Below are positions 10,746-20,677 of a stretch of DNA of 64,000 bases, piece by piece (the first letter of the stretch is position 1; every line of letters starts with the position of its first letter). The notes under the pieces were generated by a model. It was not told the DNA's origin. It did no database searches and saw only the letters and a list, made by a program, of their open reading frames with translations. The position numbers and the translations under genes were made by a program. This DNA is from Oreohelix idahoensis (taxonomy: Eukaryota > Mollusca > Gastropoda > Stylommatophora > Oreohelicidae): assembly GCA_024509875.1 (NCBI GenBank), contig JAMPIV010010589.1:613453-677452 (forward strand). The letters are read 5' to 3'.

Positions 10746-10976
10746 CTTAGTGTTGCGTGATAAATTCTCGCAACATCGTTTTATTTCAATATCTATTTTA
10801 TAACGCAAGGGCAACAACTGCTTGAAATTTATTGTCACTTTTCTCGGTAAGCATTTGTCTTCTCGCGTTGGTATCGAATGCAGTTAAGTTTGAGCTGTGG
10901 TCATTTTGCGCTGGACTGCGCATGACTTGTCTTGCTTCTTGGTCGATCGGTTTCCGCCCACCACTAGTGGAGTGAG

Positions 10977-12676
10977 TGTAGCGGGAGGTTATTTAAATTT
11001 ATTTATTATGTAAGAGTATGCCAGTAAAGAGTTCTGACCTTACAAGTAATACCCCAGTCTTAGAAATAAGCACTGGTGTATTGTTATCATAACAATAGTC
11101 AGACTGTGAAAACCCTGGCCCAGTTGGTAAGAAGTAGTACCAGGATTTAAGGTGTCTCCTCCCTGTGACTATCTTATGATTACTTATATGCTAGGGGATA
11201 AGTAAAATGTGCATTCACTGAACCCACAAAATGGAAAAAGTGAATAAATCCTCAGGTACAGTTAAAATAGTTTAATAATTACACTAATATTCTATTTCTA
11301 CTAGTTGGAAAAGAGTATACACATATATATATATAAATATTCACACAATTACTATTATTTTCTGTTTAGACTTCAAGATCTTAAATAATAAAGTTACTGA
11401 AATCACTGTTATTAGTCCTTTGAATTTAAGGATAACTGTCATCAGTTGACTGAGTTTATGTATGGTTACTTATTGTTTTCAACTAGTACAAATTCAAATA
11501 CTGATGCTATCCTTAGCATCTACACAAAAGTAATACATAAATAAAGAAAGTGAGTGACCACGTGATCAGGTTGCTTTCTACTGAAACTGGCTATAGAACA
11601 CTCCAGTTTACCAGCTGTAAATGGGTACAAAGTTGTGCGCTCGAACTAGGGAAGGCAAAGGCAGCGAGGAAGGGGACTAGTCACCTTAGCCTCGTAACTG
11701 GGATCTTCCATGATGAAGTTTCTAACACTTCATTTCCCTATGACAATCTCTGCCATGGGACTGCCTTTATCTTCGTAAGCGATAAAGCAATATGATAAAT
11801 ATATCTTCATTAGGCTGTGGGGCTATTTGTGATTAATTTTTGTACAAGCAACAATCATCCACAATGTACATGTTAGATCATATTAAAAATACAATACATA
11901 TTATCAATGACTATTTTACAGGCACATTTTGTGAATTCTATATGAACCTGAAATAACAAATATTATACACGGTAGTTATCATAATTTCGCTTACCCTCAG
12001 ACTTCAGATACTGGACTTAAAATTGTTTCTGGCGATCCGCTCACAATTCATGGATAGTGGCGAAACTCTGTCTCCAGTCTGGCTCAAACCTCTTTCGTTG
12101 TGTATCTCTCTCAGTTTACCGATCCGCTACTTATACGCAAAGCGCGGACGTATCGGAGAGTACCGACGTCACAGCCTAAACCTAACCTGAAAAATCCTTC
12201 CCGAACAGTGATTTCGGCCGATCTGTGCGTCGACTGAAATTTTGCCTTTATCATTCTCGGCATATATAATATCCATATTGTTCCATCTTATCTAGTTTTA
12301 TACAGCTGATAAAACTCTATCTTCCTATCCATGTAAATTCCCAAACTGTTATTTGTTGATTTTAATATTTAGAACAGAAGTGGGTTTACATGCTTTTAGC
12401 GTAACTGTGGGCAGCCGAAATACGCATATATCTCCGTAAATGAGAACTTCCTACCGTTCCATCTTATATGCAGTTATACACCATCCTTCCCTGTACTGAA
12501 ATGTAAAATCCTTTTCATACGGATTCCCTTCTGTTGTTATTTATCGTTGGCGATTTCCTCTGTCCGATATACATTTCGCTGATACGCCGCCATTTTGAAA
12601 GCAGTCACTCGATCGTAGATGGGTTTATAAATCTAACTGAACTCATTTGCAATGACTTGAAACCAATTTTGCGACA
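10977..12676. mobile_element. Solo LTR of another family, nested in the 5' LTR of A
   Basis: The 1,700-bp segment begins TGTAGCGGGAGG, ends TTTTGCGACA, and is bracketed by the 5-bp duplication GTGAG (10972-10976 and 12677-12681). The intact 3' LTR has a single GTGAG at this point. TG...CA ends plus a 5-bp duplication indicate an LTR, and the lack of internal genes indicates a solo LTR left by LTR-LTR recombination. It contains a SINE (11565-11785) and a TATATATATATAAATA tract near 11325. The family is unknown, and no second copy exists in the window. Confidence 0.87.
11565..11785 (+). mobile_element. S3 SINE inside the solo LTR
   Basis: The central motif ACCAGCTGTAAATGGGTAC (11610-11628) is followed by GGCAAAGGCAGCGAGGAAGG, TGATGAAGTTTCTAACAC and TGCCATGGGACTGCCTTTAT, matching the S3 body. 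The head is degraded and no target duplication is clear, so it is an old copy within the nested LTR. Confidence 0.75.
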
Positions 12677-13534
12677 GTGAGCGATTTGGAATGGCGAAAG
12701 AGATGCCTCGTTGAAGAGGGGATCTCCGCTATTTTTTGTTCTGTCAGGGATGTGTAGTCCTCTTATGGATATTTCGTTTATTCGGGATAATACCTCTAGT
12801 GTATTTGCACATGCCGGGAGGCATAATATTTCTGTGTATTTCCGGAAGGCAAGGTAAATTAACATTTTCATTAACTCTATCGATTTTTGGTCGTGAACGA
12901 TTTCTGGTTCATAGCCTGTCTTCGAAAGTCGTCGTCACGAGATGTTTTCCTAGCTCACATGTCGCTGTATTGTGCTGCATCGGTTGATGCAGGTTCCAAG
13001 GACCATTACTTGCTACTTTGTTAAATGAACTAGGTTTGGAAAACCTTTATTATCTAGAGGATATTTTTGAGGACATTATTTATACTTCGGCAGACGTGTC
13101 TGTCTTGCTGAAGTCAAACTAAGGAGAGTGAACTGATCTCATACATCTGGTTATCTCCTGGCTGTTATAGAAAGGGATGGAGTTTTTCACCTGACTACAT
13201 TTACAGCACTTTGAAATATAACATGCATCTGACTCATCATTGTAATGCTGTCTACCGTCTATTGCTGTATTGAATGTTGCTGTGATAATGACTGTTTGAT
13301 GTGTCTACATATTCGCGTAACCATTTTGTCACTGTGGCGTCCACAATAAATAATGAAGAAAAACGTCAACGGCTGTTTCAAGAATCATTGACTTTATACG
13401 TCGTGAGTTTACTGACGTCCTATGTGGATTGCCCTGTTATTTTTGTATGAACATTGTTTTGACTGAACACATCTGCACACTACACAAAACAAGACATGCG
13501 GATACCATCCATCATCATATGGCATCACGCATCA

Positions 13535-14979
13535 TTTGGTGGCCATAAGCTGGTTTGATTCTGGTACCAGCAAACACGGGGTCCCTTACCCACTTCATTT
13601 TCAACAAGAATTCATCAGCATCCTTCAAGAAATTAACATTCTTCAATACAGTCAACATCTTCAAAATTTTCAAAGTACTCGGCGTTGCCCGGTAAAAGTC
13701 AAAATTTCAACTTTTTGACGAAAACAAGAATTTGACAGTACCCGGCGTTGTTACATGTTGCCGGATAACTCGGACTGCTGTTATCTTTTACGCAAGTCAA
13801 GCAAGTTGCTGCTGTCAAGGTTCCAGTGCTGTCGTTTTTGTGAAGGTCAAGTGCCGGTTGAAACGGGTTGTTTTCTGAAGAAGGCCAAGTACCGATTTCC
13901 ATCAACTTACTTTTGGATTAGAAGGTCAAGTGCCGAAACAACTCAACACACAGTATTTCAGAAGCTCTTGTACCATCGTGTTAGCAGTGGAAGCAGTTCA
14001 GATGTGCCATCATCGTTGGAGCTTCGCTCTTTAGGACGTTGATTGACATCCGTTTTTTCTGCTGTTCTACGATTGGAAGCCTATAAGTTAAGTGGCCTGT
14101 TTGTATGTAAACTGTGCCCTTATACTTCTGCTGAGTCTTCTGTGTATCATCTCATTCTATATGTTATATGTTTATATGTTATTCGTATATTTATATGTTT
14201 ATATTTCAGCGGGTTCTCGGTTGGGTGGTGTCTCCGTTAGATTATGCCACGTCATAGAGGTCGTCTATTGTGAGCGTTTTCTGTAGGGTTTGCAAATTTC
14301 CGATACTGGAATTTGCTAAGCGCCTTCTGTTGCTATTTATGCTAGCTGTGATGACATGTTTTAATATTGTTTTCGTTATTATTTCGCATTCTTTAGTTTT
14401 GTTTTGATTTGTTTGTATTTGTTAGCCTACTCTTGCCTACAGTTTAGTTTCATACAACATTTTTGTTTATACACTGTGGTGTCATGTATTTTGTTTAATT
14501 CTATCGCAGATATCGTCACATTTTTTGTGATATTTCATTAATTTCTGCTTTATTTTTAGTTGATTTCTGCGAACGTTTTTGTATTGTTGCTGATCTTTGT
14601 TATTGTTTACATTGTTATTGTTTACATTGTTTGTATTGTTTACATTTTCAATGTTTACATTCTGCATGTGTTTACATAGTCATTGTTTACAGTTATAGTA
14701 ATTAGTTAATGGGCTATGCTAATGCACTGTTACTACTACACTGATGATAAATGAATGATGAATAGTGTCGTGCACTATTGAATGAGAAGTGCACTTATGA
14801 TCAAGAATTGATTGTTGATATTTCATATACAAGTTCTTTGATTGGAGACTTGTTTCCCACAGAGACTGGGATAATATAAGGTGATGTGAATATACAAGTG
14901 CTTAATTAAGACTTGTTACACTTAGGTTTGAAATAAATTAGTTAATTATTTCAGGTTTTGGACTTATATATTACTCATC
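13535..14979 (+). other. Leader of element A between 5' LTR and gag
   Basis: The 1,445-bp leader starts TTTGGTGGCCATAAGCTGG directly after the LTR. TGGTGGCC at 13537 could be the primer binding site, but I cannot name a matching tRNA. Near 13690-13940 the motif family CAAGTGCCG/CAAGTACCG recurs several times. A cluster of TGTTTAC motifs lies at 14604-14690. Frames of 60-95 codons occur, but none reads like a domain. Confidence 0.6.
14604..14690. repeat. Six TGTTTAC motifs in 87 bp
   Basis: Exact TGTTTAC copies start at 14604, 14619, 14637, 14652, 14669 and 14684, with spacings of 15, 18, 15, 17 and 15 bp. TGTTTAC is the core of forkhead-factor sites. The array is also a degenerate 15-18-bp tandem repeat, so a regulatory role is inference only. 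Confidence 0.6.
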
Positions 14980-16605
14980 ATGTCTACATTTGAGCACTTT
15001 ATTGAGCAGGGTAAATTGCTTGGGAAGACTGGTGATAAGTTAGAAGAATTTGCAACTGCTCGATATGATAAAGCAATGGAAGCTGAACAAAAGAAACTGC
15101 AGATGGAAGCTGAACAAAAGAAACTGCAGATGCAGGTGGATGAAAAGAGATTCCAAATGGAAATGGAAAAACAAAAAAGGGAATCAGAAGCTGAGGAAAG
15201 AAAACTCCAGCTAGAAGCTGAGAATAAAAGACTTGAAAAAGAGGCTGAAAATAAAAGACTTGAAAAAGAGGCTGAAAATAAAAGACTTGAAAAAGAAGCT
15301 GAAAATGAAAGACTTCAAAAAGAGGCTCAGGCTGAGGAAAGAAGATTACAGAGAGAGTCTGATGAGAGGAAAGAGAAAGCAAAAATGGAACATGAAGAAA
15401 AGGTCTTAGCTTTAGAGTTGGAAAAATTGAAATTGACGAGCATGAGTAATGGTAATGATTCAAACAAGGGTTCATCTTCTGGTAAGGCTAATAATGATAC
15501 TTTTAAGATTAAGTTACCAACATTTAGTCCTTCCAGCGATGACATAATGTTCTATCTGGACAGATTTGAACAAGCATGTACAGCTCATAACATAGACAAA
15601 GCAAAATATGTTTATCAGTTATCAGGGATACTGACAGGTAAAGCTCTAAGTATATTAAATATGGTGGATGAACCTGACAAGAACAATTATGAGGTTGTCA
15701 GGGCCGCTTTGTTAAAGAAATATCAGCTTAACGAAGACGGCTATCGTCTACAATTTAAAAACATGTTACCTGAAAATGGAGTTGAATTCTCCGAGTTTAT
15801 TGCAAGAATACGCATTACTTTCTCACGATGGGTTGAACTATCTAAGACGGAAAAAACTTATGAAGGACTTATGGACTTAATACTTAGAGACAAAGTCATG
15901 TCGTCTGTCAATGAGTCTTTCCTTGCTTTCCTTCATGAACGTAAACCTAAAACAATAAAAGAAATGGAAGATTTCTGTTGCCAATACGTAACTGCGCACC
16001 CACACATAACCATGGGTAACTCTAAGGTGAAAGAAGGTTTACCAGTTGCTTCGGCAGCTCCGTATGGCCAAAACTTTGCTCGTAGATTCCAACAAAATTT
16101 TGATAGAAAGAGTAGCGGTAATTTCTGTAAAAATCATGGAAATCAATTTCATGGTGATTCTTCTTCGAAGAATTGGAGACAACCTGATAGTGGTCGTTAC
16201 TATCACCCTAATAATTATAGGCATTTCAAAAGAGGATATGGTAATAGAGGTTATTCCTGCCGAAGACCTCAAAACCAAACAAATAGATGTTCGCATCAAT
16301 GTGAACATGATAGTAATCGTGGAAACTGGAATTCGAACCAGGATAACAATTACAATAGAGACAATAATAACTGCAGAGATAATAATAACTTTGATAACTT
16401 CAGAGGTAATAATAGTCGGGGTAGATCTCAACACAAAAAAAAAAGAGATATCAGCAGGCTAATGCTGTACAACAGGAAACTGAGGGAGCCTGTAATCATG
16501 TTGTTGATAGTAAAAACTTTGACGCTGTCACTAGTTCTGCTTTTGACTTTGAGAGAGCAAACAAATGCCCCCAATGCAGTACTTTATTCGAACCGGGTAC
16601 CATAA
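14980..16605 (+). CDS. gag: Gag polyprotein of element A
   Basis: A 541-residue frame starting with ATG after the leader. Residues about 25-160 form a highly charged Glu/Lys/Arg coiled coil with three tandem AENKRLEKE-type 9-residue repeats. Residues about 170-350 are capsid-like (YEVVRAALLKKY, then EFSEFIARIRITFSRW), related in pattern to SCAN-type Gag. Residues about 360-485 are rich in Asn, Arg and Gly and should bind RNA; I see no standard CCHC knuckle. From the A10 run at 16435 on, this frame looks like out-of-phase sequence, while the -1 frame reads into protease. The normal product may therefore end or shift there. Gag would form the cytoplasmic particle that packages the RNA. Confidence 0.85.
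   Translation: MSTFEHFIEQGKLLGKTGDKLEEFATARYDKAMEAEQKKLQMEAEQKKLQMQVDEKRFQMEMEKQKRESEAEERKLQLEAENKRLEKEAENKRLEKEAENKRLEKEAENERLQKEAQAEERRLQRESDERKEKAKMEHEEKVLALELEKLKLTSMSNGNDSNKGSSSGKANNDTFKIKLPTFSPSSDDIMFYLDRFEQACTAHNIDKAKYVYQLSGILTGKALSILNMVDEPDKNNYEVVRAALLKKYQLNEDGYRLQFKNMLPENGVEFSEFIARIRITFSRWVELSKTEKTYEGLMDLILRDKVMSSVNESFLAFLHERKPKTIKEMEDFCCQYVTAHPHITMGNSKVKEGLPVASAAPYGQNFARRFQQNFDRKSSGNFCKNHGNQFHGDSSSKNWRQPDSGRYYHPNNYRHFKRGYGNRGYSCRRPQNQTNRCSHQCEHDSNRGNWNSNQDNNYNRDNNNCRDNNNFDNFRGNNSRGRSQHKKKRDISRLMLYNRKLREPVIMLLIVKTLTLSLVLLLTLREQTNAPNAVLYSNRVP
16435..16444 (+). promoter_or_regulatory. A10 run at the gag-pol junction, candidate -1 frameshift site
   Basis: Ten consecutive A lie in the gag frame as C-AAA-AAA-AAA-A. 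A -1 slip here moves from the gag frame into the protease-integrase frame, which is open with no stop from this point to 18611. The downstream frame has no usable ATG near its start. A homopolymer A run is a classic slippery site. A one-base indel in the run, by mutation or sequencing error, is the alternative. Confidence 0.55.
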
Positions 16606-18611
16606 CTACTTTGAGTTGTGGTCACCCACTTCCCGCTCTTCCTGCTGCTGTTGCGCATGACGGGAGGGGTTCTTTAATTCTACATAAGGGTCTTGTTAAT
16701 GATACTCCGGTCTCACTACTTTTCGATTCCGGATGCACCACTATTGGTGTTAGACAATCGCTTGTAGATCCATCTTGTGCTACAGGAAGGGTTATTAAAT
16801 GTGTCACATTTGGCGGCACTCTAGAAAAATATCCTACTGCTGTAATTCGCATTGCCACTCCTTTCTTTACTGGAGATGTGCATGCTTGTCTTTTACCTAA
16901 TCCTATTGCGGACCTTATTATTGGTCGTATTCACGGAGTTAGGGAGTGTACCCCACAGCAGATTGCTGCTTGGGAAGATAATAACATGCAAGCTACAAAT
17001 GCAGTAGTTACAAGAGCACAAGCTCTACAAACACCCGAAACTTCACTGAATAGTGATAATGAAGTTGATAGCCAAGATAGTCACTTAGTAATTACTCGTG
17101 ACTCTTTCATAAAATTGCAAGAAGAAGATCCTTCTTTAAAAAAATTCTTCGTTCTTGCGAAGAAAGGTGATCCGAATCAGGATACAAATAGAAAATCTTG
17201 GATTGCAATGAGAAACGGCGTACTTGTACGTATGGTACAAGATTCGACTACGTCGGCACATTCGCAAATTCTTGTTCCCAAGAGCATGAGAGTCCAAATA
17301 TTACAACATGCTCATGACTCGCAATGTGCTGGACATATGGGTTTTGCCCGTACGAAGTCGAGAGTCCTTGCGGCTTTCTTTTGGCCTTTTGTCAATAAGG
17401 ACATTCGTATTTACTGCCGATCATGCAAGGTATGTCAGGAGGTCAAATCTAGAGGACCACGACATGCTGCGCCTATCCAGGCTGCTGACATTCCTATTCG
17501 GCCGTTTCAGAAAATGGCCATAGATATTATTGGCCCTTTTAAGGTCAAGTCGGCCAGAGGACATCAGTTTATCCTTACATGTGTCGATATGTGCACACGT
17601 TGGCCAGAGGCTATTCCTCTTAAGAGCATATCTACTACAGATATCGCAGATGCTCTTTGGTTGATATTTTCTCGCTTGGGGTTCCCCAGAGAAATATTGT
17701 CAGACCATGGCACTCAACTCATATCTGACACTATGTCACAGGTAATGTCTACCTTACATATTGAACGATCTCTCAGTAGTATCTACCATCCTATGTCTAA
17801 TGGGTTAGTTGAGCGTCTGAATAGAACGCTCAAGACTTTGCTTGGTAAGATAACTGAAGATCATCCTCAAGATTGGGACAGGGTTTTACCCGCGGCTCTC
17901 TTTGCCTATAGAGAAGTCCCTAATGAACACACAGGATTTTCTCCCTTCGAACTTGTCTTTGGCGCGCGTCCACGCGGCCCTATGTCTTTATTACACGATC
18001 TCATCACTGCCGATGATATTAGCGATGAAACTCAATCCTCATATGAGTATGTCATTGCTCTTAGACAAAAGATCATTGAGGCATGTAAGCTAGCAACTGC
18101 TTCATCAGAAATTGCTAAAGAGAAGGCAAGGCAGTTTGCTAACAAGAATAGATGTCTACGACAACTTTGTCCAGGTGACAAAGCATTCGTCCTACTCCCC
18201 AGTAGGGAAAATAGACTTCTTATTGCATGGAAAGGTCCGTATGCAATAGTCTCTCGGATTTCCGATGTTGACTATGTGGTCGATATTGATGGAAAGCATA
18301 AAACTTTCCACATAAACATGCTTTCGGAATTTCACGAACGTCCGGACTATTTGCTGCCTATTTTCCAGGCAACGGATGATGCTCCTGCACCCACGGTCAT
18401 TATTCATCCCTGTCTGTCATTCAGGATGAGGAAGCTACCTTCTCTGATGTCAACCTTCCCCTTCCAGTGGTTCCATTACATTCCACGGAATCTTGGAAAA
18501 ACGTTTCTGTTTCTCCTAATCTTTCTGGTGACGAACATCGACAAGTCTCGTCGATGTTACAAACATTTCAGGATGTTCTCACTGACATTCCTGGACACAC
18601 AGATGTCATAG
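16446..18611 (+). CDS. pol: Protease-integrase region of pol, element A
   Basis: The frame opens right after the A10 run. It begins with a Cys/His segment (KCPQCSTLF, then SCGHP) and then an aspartic protease with catalytic motif LLFDSGC (near 16725) and ADLIIGR at its end. Integrase follows: an H2C2 zinc finger (about 17300-17430, ending CRSCKVCQ), the D,D35E core (AIDII near 17520, SDHG near 17700, VERLN near 17809; exactly 35 residues between the last two) and a GPY/F module (WKGPYAIV near 18230). Integrase lies before, not after, reverse transcriptase. From about 18400 the sequence reads better in the -1 frame, which leads to RT. The product would mature particles and integrate the cDNA in the nucleus. 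Confidence 0.87.
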   Translation, partial: RYQQANAVQQETEGACNHVVDSKNFDAVTSSAFDFERANKCPQCSTLFEPGTITTLSCGHPLPALPAAVAHDGRGSLILHKGLVNDTPVSLLFDSGCTTIGVRQSLVDPSCATGRVIKCVTFGGTLEKYPTAVIRIATPFFTGDVHACLLPNPIADLIIGRIHGVRECTPQQIAAWEDNNMQATNAVVTRAQALQTPETSLNSDNEVDSQDSHLVITRDSFIKLQEEDPSLKKFFVLAKKGDPNQDTNRKSWIAMRNGVLVRMVQDSTTSAHSQILVPKSMRVQILQHAHDSQCAGHMGFARTKSRVLAAFFWPFVNKDIRIYCRSCKVCQEVKSRGPRHAAPIQAADIPIRPFQKMAIDIIGPFKVKSARGHQFILTCVDMCTRWPEAIPLKSISTTDIADALWLIFSRLGFPREILSDHGTQLISDTMSQVMSTLHIERSLSSIYHPMSNGLVERLNRTLKTLLGKITEDHPQDWDRVLPAALFAYREVPNEHTGFSPFELVFGARPRGPMSLLHDLITADDISDETQSSYEYVIALRQKIIEACKLATASSEIAKEKARQFANKNRCLRQLCPGDKAFVLLPSRENRLLIAWKGPYAIVSRISDVDYVVDIDGKHKTFHINMLSEFHERPDYLLPIFQATDDAPAPTVIIHPCLSFRMRKLPSLMSTFPFQWFHYIPRNLGKTFLFLLIFLVTNIDKSRRCYKHFRMFSLTFLDTQMS

Positions 18612-19907
18612 AACATGACATAATTCTTACCGACAATAATCCAATTAGGGTTAGGCCGTATCCTATTCCTATACACTTTCAGTCGCAAGTGGAAAAGGAA
18701 TTGGATGAAATGATTCAATTCAATATAATTGAACCATCGACTTCACCATATTCTTCTTCCATGGTTATTGTCCGGAAGAAGGATAAGAACATACGAATTT
18801 GCGTTGATTATCGCAAATTGAATCAGGTCACAAAGTTCGACGCTGAACCGATGCCTTTGTTAGAAGATCTACTGATTAGACTTTCTAATTCTAGATTCTT
18901 CACTAAACTTGACTTGTCTAAAGGTTATTGGCAAGTGCCTTTAGCAGAGCATGCCAAACCTCTTACTGCTTTTTCTACACCTAGGGGTCTATTTCAATGG
19001 AATGTTATGCCTTTTGGTCTCATGAACGCCCCTGCCACTTTCGTTCGCATGATGCGTCGAATTCTGTCACATCGTTCGGATGTCATCGCATACTTAGATG
19101 ACATCTGTCTCTTCAGTGATACCTGGGAAGATCACTATTTAGGGTTATATGACTTACTGTCCACTCTACGTGAGAATAATTTGACAGCAAAACCTTCTAA
19201 AGCTTTTTGTTGGTTTTGGTGAAATCTCTTTCCTGGGTCATCGTGTTGGTCATGGTCTCTTGAAGACAGAAGACCACAATACTTCCAAAATACTGAACAT
19301 CTCTGTTCCTAAAACGAAGAAACAAGTTAGGAGTCTCTTAGGTTTAATTCAATTTTATGGGAGATTTATTCCAAATTTATCTTCGATCATGGCACCTCTA
19401 TCAACATTGTTGAAGAAAGGTTCGCCTAATCTGGTCCGTTGGTCTGAAGAATGCCAATCTTCACTAGACCAAATCAAGAATATATTTTCTTCTCCTCCCA
19501 TCTTAAGATTACCTACTCTTGATAGGACTTTTGTTCTTCGGAGTGATGCTTCATCCACTGGGATTGGAGCAGCACTGATGCAAGAATATGCAAATACTCT
19601 GCATCCTGTTATGTACATTTCTAGAAAACTAAATGCGGCAGAGAGGAACTACTCGGTTTTAGACCGTGAGTTGTTAGCGATGGTTTGGTCAATTCTAAAA
19701 CTACAAAGATTCCTCCTGGGCGCACATTTCATTCTAGAGACTGATCAGAAAGCTCTTACAGCTATTCAGACTAAGAATTTGAAGAGTTCGAGATCCACTC
19801 GATATGCTATAGCTCTTCAACCTTTTCACTTCACGGTACGAGCTATCCGTGGTGCGGATAATGTGATGGCTGACATTTTGTCTAGATGCCCACATGACTC
19901 CAACTAA
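18422..19907 (+). pseudogene. pol: Reverse transcriptase-RNase H of element A, one frameshift
   Basis: The frame entered near 18420 carries the gypsy-type RT: PYSSSMVIVRKKD, ICVDYRKLN, FTKLDLSKGYWQVPL, MPFGLMNAPATF and the catalytic YLDD at 19091-19102. A one-base shift in a T run near 19202-19208 breaks the frame after the thumb region. The next frame (19260-19907) holds the rest of the connection (RSLLGLIQFYGRFI) and RNase H with acidic residues in RSDAS, DRELLAM, ETDQKAL and MADILSR, then a stop. Relative to integrase this RT frame is -1, so either a second recoding event or a second mutation is needed. RT-RNase H makes the cDNA in the particle. Confidence 0.87.
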
Positions 19908-20677
19908 TACTTCTGTCCTATATTTCCATATATTACAGAGTCATAACACACCTATATTTCTACAATAGATTAGCACATCTGTACTTACTTTATATGTACA
20001 CACTATCGTGCTTTGTTGTCATCTTCTTCTGTTCGTTTTTTAAGATGATAGAGGAGGACTGAGTAGTTAATATAAGGGCCGTTAGTTTACTAAACAGCCA
20101 CAATTATTAATAATGTATTGTACCTTATGAAGCATATTAGTTATTAATTAGCATTATATTGCTTGTACTTTCTCAGAATGTCATTGTTGAGCTGAGGACT
20201 TACCTTACTAGTATCAAGCATGACGAGTTCTAGATTGTGTACTTACCCTCGGAATACCAGAGCATATGTCCTGGATCGTCATGTAGTTTAACTTTACTAT
20301 GTACTTATGTCATTACATGTCAAAGAATGTACTATTTAAATTTTCCTATCAGATTTGTACATCCATTTTTAAAGACAATATTAGAGTATGCTGTTTAATG
20401 ATGATTATAGTAACTTGCATACGTATATTGTGTTTACATGCTAACGTGATGTGTGTTGGTGACACCTCCCCGATGTGAATATTTTTTGAGACATATTTAT
20501 TTTTCTGTTGAGGTATATCCTCACCAGACACTCTATAATTAGCCTATTGTTTGGCAATTTAGTTAATTATCAGCGCATAATTCGTGCGTTTTGAGCCGCT
20601 TATCGCATGCTCTTTGATATTGAAAAAAAAAAAAATATGTTCCACATTTTTTTTTTTATCGGGAGGAGGTGGTGATA
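19908..20677 (+). other. 3' noncoding region and polypurine tract of element A
   Basis: The 770 bp between the RNase H stop and the 3' LTR have no coding signal. The last bases before the LTR (about 20660-20677, GGGAGGAGGTGGTGATA) form the purine tract used to prime plus-strand DNA. A13 and T11 runs lie at about 20624 and 20648. Confidence 0.75.

Larger units (their letters stand above)
10751..13534 (+). repeat. 5' LTR of element A (interrupted)
   Basis: The two outer parts, 10751-10976 (226 bp) and 12682-13534 (853 bp), add up to 1,079 bp, exactly the length of the 3' LTR. A polyadenylation signal AATAAA lies at 13345-13350. Ends are TG...CA. The interruption is a 1,700-bp solo LTR. Confidence 0.93.

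Noticed and set aside
12605..12987. Frames on both strands in the LTRs of A (again at 20725-21209)
   Set aside because: They are duplicated because the LTR is duplicated; one crosses the solo LTR border, and none has a domain.
14999..15545. Antisense frames opposite gag of element A (158 and 72 codons)
   Set aside because: They are mirror images of the Glu/Lys-rich coiled coil; the sense frame has the domains.
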